Assembly: GCA_004123355.1 (NCBI GenBank)
Contig: SCHM01000001.1
Coordinates: 12,534,193 to 12,598,192, forward strand
Direction: 5' to 3'
Source of the DNA: Amphirosellinia nigrospora
Taxonomy: Eukaryota; Ascomycota; Sordariomycetes; Xylariales; Xylariaceae
DNA length: 64,000 nucleotides
The translations under genes were made by a program, and so were the position numbers. The notes under the pieces were generated by a model. It had not been told where the DNA came from and did not search any database. It saw nothing but the letters and a program-made list of their open reading frames with translations. This document shows positions 12,942 to 28,648 of the stretch, in pieces (position 1 is the first letter of the stretch; each line of letters begins with the position of its first letter).

Positions 12942-14076
12942 TTATTTTGTCAAAACTCCCAGGATATGAGGCAAGCAGGCATACCACTCAGCAGGTGGCT
13001 CTCCGATATCAATATTGGCCCACGGACCCGCTGCCAGTAGTGACTTCTCCGTCTGTCGGCATAGCTGGCATCCGCCGATGAGATGTGGCCACACAAGGTT
13101 GATGAAGCCTATTGTATAAATGGATGGTCAGCGAGACGGGGAGTAAGGAGGTGCTGATGGTGTGTGATAGCATTTGCATCATGCAGGGGGAAACGTAATG
13201 AGGGCACATAGGTCGTGCTGATGGTACCGGCGCTTGGAGAAAGACTCAAAGCGATAGACGCTGCCTGACCGGGACAACGCAACATGAATAGGAGAATAGG
13301 AGAGCGCGACTTACGCTGATACAGCCGCATATACCAGCTATACCTGCACCTCACGTGCTCGTACACATACCAGCGGCCCCCGGGACGGAGGAGGGCATAC
13401 AGCTCGCGAATATGACGTTCGGGGTCGGGGATACTGCACAGACAGAGCACGGAGACAATGCAGTCGACAGAGCCGGGCTCGATGTTCCCGTCCCACTTCT
13501 TCTTCTTCTTCCCTCACCAGACGAAGAGAGATCCTCAATGCCAACAGGCACAATCTCATAGACGTCCTCCAACCCCGCGGCCGCGACAGCCTTGCGCAGG
13601 GCAGGGTACTGCGCGGGGCTCGGCTCGACGCCGTAGACGTGGGTGATCTCGCTGCGCGCCGTGTTGTCGCGCTTCTTGCCGCCAGGGGCATCCAGCCACA
13701 GATGGCGGCGGTCCGAGTAGATATCGACCCAGAGGCCGCTGCCGGCGCCGATCTCGATGACCACGCCGCCGACGCCGGGGCCCGTCGGGGCGTCGGTGAT
13801 CTTGCCGCGTGAGGTGCGCCCGTCGAGGAGCGGCAGGACGTTCGGGCCGGCGTTCTCGCGCACGTTGGGCCCCGCGAAGGCCCAGAAGTGCCCGAACCAC
13901 GCCTCCTTGAACAAGGAGGGTGAGAGCAGGATCCGTAGCGCGGAGAAGAAGGGGAGCGAGGCGAAAATGTGCCGGACTGTCTGAGGGAAGAAGCTTGCCG
14001 ATATGGACAGGAACATCCACGGGCCGAGGAGGCCCAGGAAGGCTTGCTTCGTGCGGGTTAGGAGGCTGGCGCTCAT
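12942..14076 (-). CDS. METTL7-like SAM-dependent methyltransferase (frame broken once)
   Basis: Exon 1 is 14076-13315 and exon 2 is 13108-12942, with a GTAAGT donor and TACAATAG acceptor. The N-terminus has a hydrophobic membrane helix (FLGLLGPWMFLSISASFFPQ). The SAM-binding motif I is VIEIGAGSGLW. Later come VLCLCSIPDPERHIRELY and LRPGGRWYVYEHVR, and the C-terminal exon has FINLVWPHLIGGCQLCR, all typical of the membrane-associated METTL7 family, whose human members methylate thiols. The frame changes inside a GAA repeat (TTC on the plus strand, 13496-13511), between GIEDLSSSGEG and KWDGNIEPGS. Adding one base would give 309 residues. A 22-nt intron would neither be long enough nor restore the phase. 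The start was chosen because the upstream in-frame codons are Pro/Ser-rich leader-like sequence. Confidence 0.8.
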
Positions 14077-14883
14077 TTTCCCGCTCAACCTCCGTGACGC
14101 TTGGGGAAAGGGGGAGGGGAAGGGGGAAAGGTAGGGAGGGGGAGCTGTGGTAGGATTGTCGACGAGGAGTACAGATATGGGATACCTATACTGCACAATT
14201 TAGTTGGGAGGATTGTTGTGTGTGCTTGGCGTTGTTTTTGTTAGGCAATTGGGCACGGGGTAGCTCCAAGTCAAGTCTCCCTGAGAGAAGAAGGGGGAAA
14301 CGACAATAGGCAAAAAGGGGGAGAAGGAACACGAATGGTCACTTGCTGACGAGGAATATATAGGATTGAATATATTATATATATCAAGCCAGCAAAGCTA
14401 AGGGCCAGCCTGCCTGATTGGGTCGAAGCCCGGGGTGGTGGTGCGCGTGGTGCGCGTGTTAGGGTAACTGACTCACGCATCGTCTCTCTCCCACCCTGAA
14501 GCGAACAGCACCGGGAAAGAAAGTCTAGATGTACTTACAGACCTCCAGTATATTCTGAATAAGCCTTTGCGAGGTTTGCGGAAGTAAGAACGCGACTGTG
14601 TGCTGCTTGTTGAAGCTGCCTCTTCCATGAGGTTTTATTTTTCAGCCCACACGCTAGCTCCGCATATCGGCCTTTCGGGCCAGATGGTGGTGGTCAATGT
14701 CGACCATCGACCCCCCGAGAGAAATAAGAGTCCAATAACATATCTACTCGAAAAGGCATTTTGTTAAACCCCACCGACTGGAAGGGACGGGGATGTATCA
14801 CGGCCTCAAAACAAAAATAGGGGGCAGACAAATCATATTGTCATATCGTCTATTACCGATCTATCATGTACATTGCCTCATAT
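14077..14883. other. Intergenic region between the methyltransferase and DnaJ genes
   Basis: Methyltransferase promoter and DnaJ 3' flank, both genes on the minus strand. The sequence right upstream of 14076 is CT-rich on the coding strand. An AT-rich stretch with TATATTATATATAT lies at 14368-14383. No gene seen. Confidence 0.5.
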
Positions 14884-16281
14884 TCATAACTCATCTTTCT
14901 TTTCATGTCCAGAGCTTACTATGGGTTCATCTGGTCGTCCACTGTCTTTATGTAAATCCACGCCGATCTTCCCCCTCCACTTCTGCCACACGGACCAGAA
15001 TTCCTTCTCCATACCCGATTCCATCTGGTCGGGAAGCACCACAACATATTGGATGAATAATTTACCAAACTGGTACTCGTGGAAGACCGAGTCACCGTCC
15101 TCGCTCCAAATGGGCATTCCCTCACCCTGGACAGTCTCGACGTGGCCGGGCTGCACTATTTCACCGCGCTTTCGTCCGAGTCTCACAACGTGGCCGTCTA
15201 GATGTGTTAAGTTTCGTGTCCAATCACCCATCCAAGCCTCGCGCAACGAGAGAACCTCTGTCCAGAAGAGATCATCGCCTTTGCGCCGGAAGAATGTACC
15301 ATCAACATGATCGGGGTTATCTGACTCCATATCGGGGCCTTTCTCGGTAAGGGTCACCACGAGATCGCCGGCAATATAATCCGGGCTCGCGTCCGCCTCA
15401 TTCTCGTACACGACCTTGCTATCCCTCGGCGCGCCACGTCCGACGTTGAGGGTGACTGTGGTGGGTTTGCGGAGGACGCGATTGCCCTGGCAGACCGGAC
15501 ACTTGTGCTTGATCGACTTGCCCCGGCCACCGCAGGCGTCGCATTGTGTCTGGACCTGCTGGAACATGCCCGGCGCGAGCTGGTGCTTGACGATGCGCAC
15601 ACCATGACCATGGCAGCGTTGGCAGGTCTCGACAACACCATCAGCAGAGCCGGTGCCGTCGCACTCCTCGCAGATCTGCTGCTTCTCCCATTGGAACTCG
15701 GTCTCGCGACCATTATAGAAGTCTCGAAGAGCAAGCCCGATCTTGATCTCAATGTTGTGACCGCGGGGTTGGCCACGCTGGTAATGGCCACCTCCACCGA
15801 AGAAGCGACTGAAGAGATCGAAGGGGTCATGGTGTTGGCCGCCTCCTCCCTGCTGGCGCTGCTTTAAGCCCTCGTGTCCATATTGGTCGTAGATCTTTCG
15901 CGACTCAGGGTCGATGAGGGCTTCGTAGGCCTCGGACACCTCGACGAACTTGCCTTGCGCTGTGTCGTCGCCACTGCCAGGAATCGTCAGCGAGTGACCA
16001 GTGACGATGCGAGAGACGAGGGGTAGGAATTTACAACGTACGGGTTTTTGTCCGGGTGGAACTTCTTGCTGAGTTTCCGATACGCCGACTTGATCTGCTT
16101 GTCGTTTGCTTGGCGATCTATACCTAAGACCTGAGCGTACAACAGCAATTAGCATGGCTGAGGCCACTCACAATATCTGATCAATTCAAATATGTGTATA
16201 CCTTATAGTAATCTTCAGCACATTGTGCGAGGTGTGCAAACAGGCAGAGCAGCAGCAGGAAAGCTGCCCACGAAGGAGCAT
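14884..16281 (-). CDS. SCJ1: ER-luminal DnaJ (Hsp40) co-chaperone with KDEL tail, Scj1-like
   Basis: Exons 16281-16202, 16130-16042 and 15973-14884. The mature protein begins [14 protein letters not shown] after a leucine-rich signal peptide. The J domain includes KKFHPDKNP (HPD motif) and is interrupted by introns 1 and 2. A Gly-rich stretch is followed by four zinc-binding repeats ([32 protein letters not shown]) and the DnaJ C-terminal substrate-binding domains. The protein ends KKDEL, an ER-retrieval signal, so it should work in the ER lumen with BiP/Kar2 in folding and degradation of secretory proteins. Oddity: the only ATG (16281) is one base out of frame with the signal peptide; exon 1 is 80 nt where 81 are needed. 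With one extra base near 16264-16276 the protein would have 419 residues. Its 5' end faces Prp2. Confidence 0.85.
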
Positions 16282-16922
16282 AGTGGTAACAAAAAACACC
16301 AGAAGCTTAGACCGTGGGCGTTGCGACGCGGAAGGTTGATTGATGCTGATGCTGATGCTGTTTCTTGTTCTAATAGGACAGGTTTGTATTCTGATGTAAT
16401 ATGTCAAACAGTAAGAGTAGAGAGGTAGAGACAGAAGAAGCAGAAGTCAAAACTGGAACACCGTGATGTGTGTGGGCACAGGTGATTGAATCCAATTGTG
16501 AATGCCACTTATACAGCAGCCAGGTTACCGTCATCAATAAGTGCCCAGGTGCTGAAGCATCAACGTGTTAAAATGTACAATACCCGCGTACCGTCCCGAG
16601 CTGCAGGGTCGCATGAGATAAGATAAGAATATGCGCTAAGAGCAACGATGCTTCATCTTGGCGGCCCACTTGTCTGTCATTGGCCACAGCTCTCCAAAAT
16701 GTACCAAAGTGGGCAGGCCCCTGTCGCATATTAGGTAAGGTTACCTGCGTGCTCTATCTTTGGATGCATTACAACTACAACAACTTTTAGGTTTCCATAC
16801 GACAGCCTGCCGGTCCGTAAATTGGTTTCACAACCTTAAAGGCAGAACTGCTCGTCTTCGTTCTATTCCCTTCTCTACGCCTGAAACGTCTTCATTACCG
16901 TACTCATAAATAAGTTGCAGCA
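16282..16922. promoter_or_regulatory. Shared divergent promoter of the Scj1 and Prp2 genes
   Basis: 640 bases between two divergent housekeeping genes. It contains a (TGATGC)3 repeat at 16341-16359 close to the Scj1 start and a CT-rich stretch leading into the Prp2 ATG. No clear TATA box was seen. Confidence 0.55.
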
Positions 16923-20151
<3,229 letters not shown>

Positions 20152-20682
20152 CAGCAGCGTTTTATGTGACGATGACGATTGAGCATTGCTATATTGTGTA
20201 CCTAGGTAGTTTGGGAGGGATTAATTTTATACAAATACCTATGTAACTATAAAGCAAGGGCGGCGGAAGGAATCGCCCTTCGCAAATTTCAATTGAATAA
20301 CCCTTCGAATCACGAATGTCATTCTATTCATGTACACGATCACGTGGCTAAGTGACAGCTAGCTCGAGCGTAGTTCGTCCATTCATTGGGGTAATTAGGT
20401 CAAAGCTTCCATGTCGCCATGCATGCATGGTTTCGATCTAGCAGTGTGGAGGGGGCTTGTTGTAAACATGCCTCTTGGCTTTTTGGGGGAATTCCTGCAA
20501 CGGGGAAATCAAGGGGCTGTTCAGCTGGCCCGGCTCCTCATCGTTCGGTACCCGGCCGGACTGCCTCATTTGGTCACACTGATCGTCGGTCTCGTGAGAG
20601 GGGGAGGGGATCTCAGACATACGAACAGGAGCACCTATCCCAAATGTTTAGGTAATGAGTCGCATTCGTATATCAAATTGAG

Positions 20683-20698
20683 CTCATCGATCGATGAG
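20683..20698. repeat. 16-bp perfect palindrome
   Basis: CTCATCGATCGATGAG equals its own reverse complement. It is followed at 20712-20757 by a very AT-rich stretch (TATAATATAAATAATATTAT). Confidence 0.6.
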
Positions 20699-21315
20699 TT
20701 CTTTAGGTATAAGGTAATATAATATAAATAATATTATATATATTTATTTATCTATATGGTTGTACGAAAGTAACCATATATCAACTCGATCGTCGGGTTT
20801 TATGTCTTATGCTAAACAAACTCACCCCGTCATGGGTAGGAGCGACAGTCGGTTGGATCTTATTGAAGTAAGGATACTACTACCTGACGCTGCAACGTTT
20901 ACCGTACGTATCTGTGTCGTATTTTCCTCTGCATCGAGCCGAGCTGAAAGAGAAAGGGCAGGGGAAAAAAAGATGATGTGGAAGCCGAAAGCAAGGCCGA
21001 TTTCTTTTGGGGCTTCAGTGTAATAGTAGTAGTCCGTAACTCCGAGACGAGACTATTTTATCTCTTTTTTTCCTTTTATGGTCTTGTTCGCTCTCCTTGC
21101 GAATGTATGTCTGCCTACTTAGGTGCTCACTTGCTTGGGTATTGAACCTTAGGTCTGCGCATATAATTATGGCAACTTGGTCCACATATCCGCCGAGTCC
21201 ACTCTTTGGGGGCTGAAACATGCACTTGAGGATCGAATAGCATGATGTATACTAGGTTGACATGTGCTTAGTAGGCAACGGTAAGGAAAAGTAAGTGGGT
21301 AGGTAAGAGGCATAC

Positions 21316-21335
21316 ATGTATGTATGTATGTATGT
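21316..21335. repeat. ATGT tetranucleotide microsatellite
   Basis: Five uninterrupted ATGT units in intergenic DNA. Confidence 0.85.
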
Positions 21336-21965
21336 AGGTCTGGGGATCGGGACCCACGAGCGGATACCTCCGTGCCGAACCTTAGACACCTCTTGTCTAT
21401 GCGGCAGATACATAGGCAGCTAGGCTGGCGTGGTTTATATGGTGTGTACCGTACATTAGTGTAGTGTATATAGCTCGATGAGGCAGGAGTTCTTTATTCT
21501 CGTAAGGCTGGGCCTACGGCTACGGGGTGCAGAGCAAAAAGAAAAGTCCCATACGTCTCCTTCCCGCCGGGTACTTTCTCTTATGAAAGGATAAGAAGTT
21601 GCTGCTTGCCCAGAATTCTAGACTACCTGATCTAAGTCTCTCGAGATTTTTGGGATCAAGAGCCGCACGTGGTGCGCACATGCTTGATTACCGCAGACCG
21701 GATGCACACCATGTATGTATTATATGTAACGCTACCACATACGTGATGTAGTTGGTTGTCCAGTCGTCTTAGTAGAGGGAGGGGGGGCGCAGCGCGCGAA
21801 GATTCCGCCCAATCTTCATCGTCATTGGAGAGTGGAAGAGGGGGATGAGATGCATGTGCGCGCGCGACCCGGAACTTTTTTTTTTCTTCACTCAATCATG
21901 AATGAGATGGAATGGTAGAGAACCAACGAAAAAAAAACGTGGTGGTGGAGAAGAAGAAGAGTGAT

Positions 21966-21985
21966 GATGAGATGAGATGAGATGA
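21966..21985. repeat. GATGA pentanucleotide microsatellite
   Basis: Four exact GATGA units, flanked by further GA-rich sequence (GAAGAAGAAGAG just upstream). Confidence 0.8.
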
Positions 21986-22359
21986 GTCCAACCAATCTCT
22001 GCCTCATCAAAGTGTTCAAGGAAGGATGCGGGCGAGTGGGCGGGCACGCGGCAATATGCCCGGAACCCACAGCTTTCTTACATTACATACACGATCGTTG
22101 CTGATGTCACGGTCGTATCCGTTGGTCATGGATGGTCGAGAAGGGAAGTCTGCCGCTGACGATTTTTTGCCTGCGCCTGCGTCCCGTTCTACCACATAAT
22201 AACAATAATAATAACGCGGGTTCAAGGCGGAATCATGTGGGTGTACGGCGTGAGCACATCCCAACCCATCATTTTCCCCTCCTGGCGTTTTCTCTCGTGG
22301 CAGTGTACAGCCATCTATCTACTAGGTGTTTGGTTCTGCTTATCATATGTTTGGTAGTG

Positions 22360-22375
22360 TACGTATATATACGTA
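22360..22375. repeat. 16-bp alternating palindrome
   Basis: TACGTATATATACGTA is a perfect palindrome within a longer TA-rich run (22358-22380). Confidence 0.6.
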
Positions 22376-25300
22376 TATACGACGTAAGCCCCTTAAGATG
22401 TTACTGTTATATTGAGCCGGGAATCGGACGGTTGGGCTTATTGCCCCGGTATTGTTTTCGCTTATTTGGGCGGCGCTTGTCACTCTGCCGATCCGGTACA
22501 TAATAGTATAGTGTAGTTCGATAGGTACGGACCGGCATGCAAAAGGGAAGGATTCGTTGGGTCGACAGATGAAGGGAGGATTACCGTACCGCAGTATAAA
22601 CTAGTAGACCGCCCCAGGGAGTAATAAAGTAATTATAGTCACCGTTACCGTTACCGCCAGTTTCGCGTGGTTGTGTAGGACCGCAGAGGGAGGATACCGC
22701 CGTGATGGTGACCGCCTACCGGCCTGCCTAATGTATGCTCTCTATCTTACGATCGTTGGGTGCGCGACTTTCGCGCCGAGTTGCAGTGTTCCCTCAACGT
22801 CTCTTATTCCTCTTTCTGGACACGCAAAAAACGTGGCTCAATCTCAGGGTAGCAGCAGTGATACTCTTGTGGCCCCTCTCCGTGAGACGGCGACGGATGT
22901 GTCGGAGTCCTGGTGGTAATATAACATCTCGAGCCAGAAAAAGGCTGCAGATATATATTGAAAAATAGAGAGTCTGGGACTGGCGGCATGGCGGGATTCC
23001 AAGCCTATCATTACCACAGCCCGTCGATGATAGGCCCATGCTACTATATGTTACCCTGTCGATGCCACATGCGAAAATGCCTGTCAGCGCGGTTTCTGGC
23101 CACATTTTCCTGCAAGCCATGTGGGAGGCCTGTTGCGGTTGGATGATGGCGTACCCGGGCGGCGGTCACCATTCGTCTCTAGTTTCTTCCCCGTCTCCTT
23201 GTGCTTGAGCTTGCATATCTGTTGTACGACACCGAGATCCCGAGTTCTGAGGCCGATTGGGACTATATTATGTAGGAGGCTTGGCTTGGCTTGGGACCCA
23301 ACTTCACCTCCCTGCCTCTCTGCCTATTGATACCTTCGCGTGTTGTGGAGCCATGTATGTAAGCTGACGCTAAAAGAATGCTATCGGTGTTAGTAGCGAT
23401 CCTCCATCATGATATCGGGTCTTGTTCAATCTCCTCCCCACAAGCCACCAATACAAATCACGCAATGCACAACCATGCTACTTGGTATGATCGACCACGT
23501 TTTTTTGGCTCAAGATCCGGCGGGTACACTACTTACCACTCGCACACTAGTAACATTACTGTCGCCTTTTGCAATTTAGAGCGGTTACAAGAGGCCCACT
23601 CCCTGGAAGGAATCCGAAGAAGTGCTTAAACGCAGATAAACACAGCTAGATACCAAATACAGCGCACTACGCACGGCTATTGGAACGCCACATTATGTGT
23701 CAAGACGCCGTTGAGGCGTCTGATCTGGGTCTAGCTGGTGAAGAGTTATTGACAGGCTCTACACGTGCATCCCTAGTTAGTTCAAGTTGATTCCAACGTC
23801 GAAGAACCTGGTAAAACAGTCATGGACCACATATAGCATGTGGGGCTCGTAACTGATCGCTCATCAAATGTGACGCAGTTACATTCCATGACCTGGGGAT
23901 GATTCTGTGGAGTCGTTTGGTCCATACCTACTAGTCAGCACCTGCTTTGCAGAGAAGAAGCAGGCCTGGTATACCTAACCAACACCAATACACTAACCGC
24001 ACCAATTCCCGGGGGTAAAGAGAAGGGCGACGTGCTTCGCGGTAGTGGACATCGACCTGGGCCGGGCTAGGTCGAGTAGAGGCAGTGATGCTACGTCAGG
24101 GTAGCATGTGTGCAACTTGGGGTCGTGACCGACTATCAGACATACTTATTTTTATTTCATGTATTAGGGGCTGGCTCACCGAATTTTCAGGTCCCGCCCC
24201 TCCCTCCTCGAAACCCGTAAGACAAAAACAGTTATACTGCAGCTTAGGTAGGCAGGACAGATACCCTCGCCTAAGCACGATTCAGGGGGTGGATGAATAC
24301 CAGCATACGACATGTGTAGTGTACGGCAGATAACTGCGTACTGTTCACTGCCGGCCCTTGGTCGTCGAATATAAACTCGGGAGGTTAAAAGTGAGCCCTA
24401 ATGCTCGTCGGTAACGGCGTGCCATAAAACGTGGCCGCGAGGGCTAGAACGGCACTTGAGGGGATCAAAGGCTCCCTATAAAGGATGGGGTCTTGGGCTT
24501 CAACCAGGTCTACTGGACGATGCGACAATGCTGAAGCTTACCCGGCCTATCTATACCTTATCGGAAGCTGATTCATACATGTCATACACAGGACCCCTAT
24601 CAGCTGCGCCTCGTTCTTCATGTTGACAATTGCTCCATCTTGGATAGTGCATACTTGTACGTGTGGTCGATGATCCTTTACAAGTAGTGTTACCATGAGG
24701 CTCCCTCTGTTTAAGATGAGCATATGAATCGTGCAGGCTGTTGTGGTATGTTGTAAGAGCTAGCAAGTGGTAGCACAAACAACCGGCACACATGTAGTCT
24801 CGTTAGCTTACCTATGGTATGAATGGCAATTAACCTCCCTGGGCCGCTGTTTCAAGGCGGGATTACGGGGAATATTGTAGGAGTTCTAAATATAATCCTG
24901 GCATTACGTCGAGTTAGTGTCGATTCTCAATGGCGATAAACGGACATCTTGGACCAAAAGAGAACTGCGACATACCCAGATGGGTATATCATGAATCCAA
25001 AAGAGGGTTTAGATCCGGTGGCCGAAGCCAATGAGACCATCAAGTCTCCGTAGCCTCGCAACTTCGTACCGCAAGGCTGATTCGCGTAAAGGACGAGACG
25101 GCCCCCGATTGTCCTTGATTCAAGTACTTACTGCTTACAAGTGCTCTTTCGCAATGATATAATGAAAACATTCTAGATGGATGATACTGGTGTCCTGCGT
25201 ACATATATTATGTCCGGAACAAGTCGGCCTATTCACACTTACGCTACTTCTCAAGGATTAAACAGTCTAGCTTGCCAAGGTTAGCATGTCATGCTAGTAA

Positions 25301-26851
25301 CGCGAGTCCTGTGCAGTAGCGCTCACGCCACGACTTGAGGGAATCTGCCGGTGTGTTAGTGTGCGCCTCGGTAGTTCTCATGTATTTGTCACGGCGCCGA
25401 AACATTATGAGACACGGCCGACAAGACTCATAGAGTACTTATTTGAGATGTCGGCAGTCCTTTTTGCTTTCCTTTCTCACACTGGCTTCAGATGGCCCCC
25501 ATGAATAACACGAAATTGCTATACTACTTAGTACACTTTTTTAGTAGATAGAGGCCCCTGAAACATAATGCGAACAAGCAACCCGAGGCCGCGAGACCCA
25601 CCCTTCGGCGGTTTGGTTACCTTACTTAGTGTATGAAACAACATGCCCATTTGACTCGGAGGCGTTGGATCTATCGATGAGCAATTAGCATCTAGCATTT
25701 AGCATTTAGCAGTTATCAGGGCCTGTGGCTACTGTAGACTGTCGGATTCATATTGCTTGTTTATTTCGATTTGAGATCTTTGGGGTACACATGCACCTCT
25801 GACATGAGAGCGCAAAGTCGGAATTCAATTATTCAGTCAGCTTCGACTTTCACACAGGATTTTACGGCCCAATCTCGTTAGGCCAGGGCGCGGGGTGCTT
25901 GGGGATATGGAACGCCGTAGTGTAGTAATACCTAAAATAGCACTCGAGCGGATGGGACTCCACTGACAGTGCAGTGCCTAGGGTCTGCCTAGGGATCTTA
26001 TCCTCAGGCACCTTGGGTATGCGTACACGATGTTCACGCTTGTCCGTGTACCTGGATTAGGTAGGTACCTGGAGATACTAGGGAGCCGTCTTGCGAGCGG
26101 TACTGCTGTGCGCTGTCTGGACTCACGATCTACCTATACGCAGTACCTCATATACGGCGCCGCTGTACCTGACCTCACCGTGGTCGATATTTATCACCAC
26201 GGGTCACCTCCCTCTCCCTAATGCCTCCGCCGCACCCGGTATTCTCGAGAGCTTCCTCTTTCGCCAATCGCTCGCTCGCTCATCCCCGGATCTCTCTCTC
26301 TCAAGCTAATCCTACAGCCGAGGTGGTGGCAGCAGTAGTAGCAGCGCTGTCGACAGGATACCCAGCAGGTTAGTTTTGGGCTCTGTCATTAGCAACACTC
26401 TTTCCGAGCCCCAATCGGATAGCCTTCTGGCGATCGACAGCCTGGTACCTCGACCAGGAAAAGAGACGGGCCAAGCTTTGTTCTGTATTTTGATGTGAGG
26501 GACTAAGACTGCGGCTAACACAACGCTCGGCGTAGTGTAGGTACCCTAGTAGGTAGGTAATCTTCTTAGGCAGGATCTAGGTGTTCCACCCGCTATTGGG
26601 GTTTGTCTTGGGGCGCTGCTCTGGGGTTCCCTAGGTACACCACTGGACACTGTCCTCCGCCGCACACTATCCACCCCAACTCCCTAACACAAACCCAGCC
26701 ACTTGGCTTTCATTTACCCGTCTCATCTCATCTTCTCTAAACCAGACAAGACCAGAACCCAACACCGGCTCGAATCAACTACATCGCAGCATTGCTGTCC
26801 GCGTCCTGCTGTTTGCCCTTGTTTGTCGCTGTCAGCTATCTGGTGCTGCCC

Positions 26852-26883
26852 TAGGTCTAGGTCCAGGTCCAGGTCCAGGTTCA
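26852..26883. repeat. TCYAGG hexamer tandem repeat
   Basis: About five copies of TCCAGG/TCTAGG in the presumed G-alpha leader region. Confidence 0.7.
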
Positions 26884-27228
26884 GCGCCAGCGCAAGTTGC
26901 CCGTAAGCCCTGTTGTCGGCGCCAACTCTCCCTCGCCTGGGTGGTAATCTCTCTCGTGCGACGGACAGCTTGAACTTTGTGGTTCTCTTGGGAACTCTCT
27001 AAGATCCACTTCTCAGCTCTAATAACCGGTCGTCCCGCCACAGACCTGAGGGAGAGCCTTAAAGAATCCCAGCTTTTGGATTGTGGTGATTTGAGTTCGG
27101 TCGAATCGAGTCGAGTCAAGTCAAAAGTCAAGTTCTTGCTCCGCCGAGATCGACAGACGCGTGGTCCTTTTGTCGTCGAATCACCAGTACGCCACGATAC
27201 CACGAGCCCGGCCGTCTACGTTTAAAAA

Positions 27229-28648
27229 ATGTGTTTCGGCAGCAGGAAGACGGACGAGGCCGGCGATGCCCGGTCGCGCGAGCTCGATAGGGTCATAAAG
27301 CAGGACGAGAAGCGCATGTCCAAAGAAGTCAAACTCCTCCTACTCGGTATGTAGTGCTCCCAGGTTTCCGACAGCTCTGCCGTACCAACATCTTATGTCT
27401 CACCTCATGCTACCACATCTTCTAACCTCGGGCCGTTTATGTAGGTGCCGGCGAGTCGGGCAAGTCCACTGTCCTCAAGCAGATGAAGTTGATTTACGCC
27501 CAAGGATTCAGCAAAACAGAGAAGCTGGAATGGAAGCCAGTTGTGCTGATTAATGTTATACAATCCTTGCGCCTCATCTTTGATGCCATGGAAGATTATG
27601 CAATTGAGTTCGAGCGCGAAGAGAACGAGGTTAGTCCAATCTAAGCATCCTCACCGTGCCCTTGTTCTCATCTCGGTGCTACGCAATGCGTTCACAGATG
27701 ATCCCTTGCTGTTATCGGAGAGGATGGGTTTATGTCGCAGGCGCTGATGTCTCACGATCAACAGAGAAACAGGGAGCTAGTCCTCGTAGACGTGGAAATA
27801 GGGCCGAATGACCCTTACCACAGGATTACCTGCAACCGATCAAATCGCTCTGGGCTGATGCCGGCGTCCAGAAGGCCATCTTGAAGGGCAATGAATATGC
27901 TCTGCATGCAATATTGCCTAGTATGCCTCTCTTTCCAGATGGGTCTCGCCCCCGTTGCTAATGCGCCGAAAAGCTTCTGTGATGATGTAGATCGTCTATG
28001 GGCCAAGAATTATGTGCCAACCGATCAGGATCTGTTGCGAACTCGATTAAGAACAACCGGTATTACCGAGACGGTTTTCGATCTGGGCCAATTAACGTAC
28101 CGAATGTTCGACGTTGGTGGACAAAGATCTGAGCGAAAGAAATGGATCCACTGCTTCGAGAATGTCACCTGCTTGCTATTTTTGGTTGCCATTAGCGGTT
28201 ACGATCAATGTCTCGTAGAAGATAAAGACGGCGTAAGTTGATATTTGTGCACTATATTTCCCATCCGTCAAGTCAAAATAGTGTTGTTGACAGTTTTGTA
28301 CAGAACCAAATGAACGAAGCCCTGATGCTTTGGGAATCGATTGCGAACTCCCACTGGTTCGCCAAGTCTGCACTCATTCTCTTCCTGAACAAGATGGATC
28401 TGTTCAGGGAGAAGTTGGTTTCCAGCCCTATCACATCCTATGGCTTCACCGACTATCGCGGCACTGCCGACGACCATAAGGCGGCTAGCAAGTACTTCAT
28501 GGACAAATTCAAGGCGCTGAACCGGAACCCCGAGAAGGAAATCTACGGACATTTCACGAATGCCACGGATACGAACTTGCTGAAGATTACCATGACGTCT
28601 GTGCAAGACATGATTATACAACGGAACCTGAAGCAGCTGATCCTGTGA
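27229..28648 (+). CDS. Heterotrimeric G-protein alpha subunit, fungal group II (GNA-2-like); frame broken twice
   Basis: Exons 27229-27346, 27445-27629, 27765-27920, 27974-28232 and 28304-28648. Nucleotide-binding motifs are GAGESGKST (G1), the switch I arginine region ([12 protein letters not shown]), [12 protein letters not shown] (G3), FLNKMD (G4) and TNATDT (G5). The N-terminus MCFGSRK has no Gly2, so it lacks the myristoylation signal of group I and III subunits, but has Cys2 for palmitoylation. The start MCFG, the switch sequences and the end NLKQLIL place it with Neurospora GNA-2. It would act at the plasma membrane downstream of GPCRs. Exon 3 needs one extra base at about 27815-27818 (before [12 protein letters not shown]) and one at about 27908 (ALH then N). 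With both, length is 354 residues, the family norm. The 53-nt intron after exon 3 has a GCTAAT branch site. Confidence 0.9.

Larger units (their letters stand above)
20152..27228. other. Large intergenic region between Prp2 and G-alpha
   Basis: About 7 kb with no recognisable gene. It holds many simple repeats and palindromes (listed separately) and scattered TAGGTAGGTA words, for example near 26060 and 26540. From about 26650 the sequence becomes CT-rich (CATTTACCCGTCTCATCTC), suggesting the long 5' leader of the G-alpha gene. Open frames up to 123 codons show no domain. Confidence 0.5.

Noticed and set aside
13513-13534. 22-nt GTGAGG...AAG segment as an intron in the methyltransferase
   Set aside because: It is far below the usual minimum intron size, and joining its ends does not give the frame that continues downstream.
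13556-14020. 154-codon minus-strand frame over the methyltransferase
   Set aside because: Arg/Pro-rich shadow frame of the GC-rich exon carrying the SAM motif.
27937-27990. Continuous reading [16 protein letters not shown] as G-alpha coding sequence
   Set aside because: The segment is better explained as the end of a 53-nt intron (GTATGC donor, GCTAAT branch site, AAAG acceptor), which restores [11 protein letters not shown].
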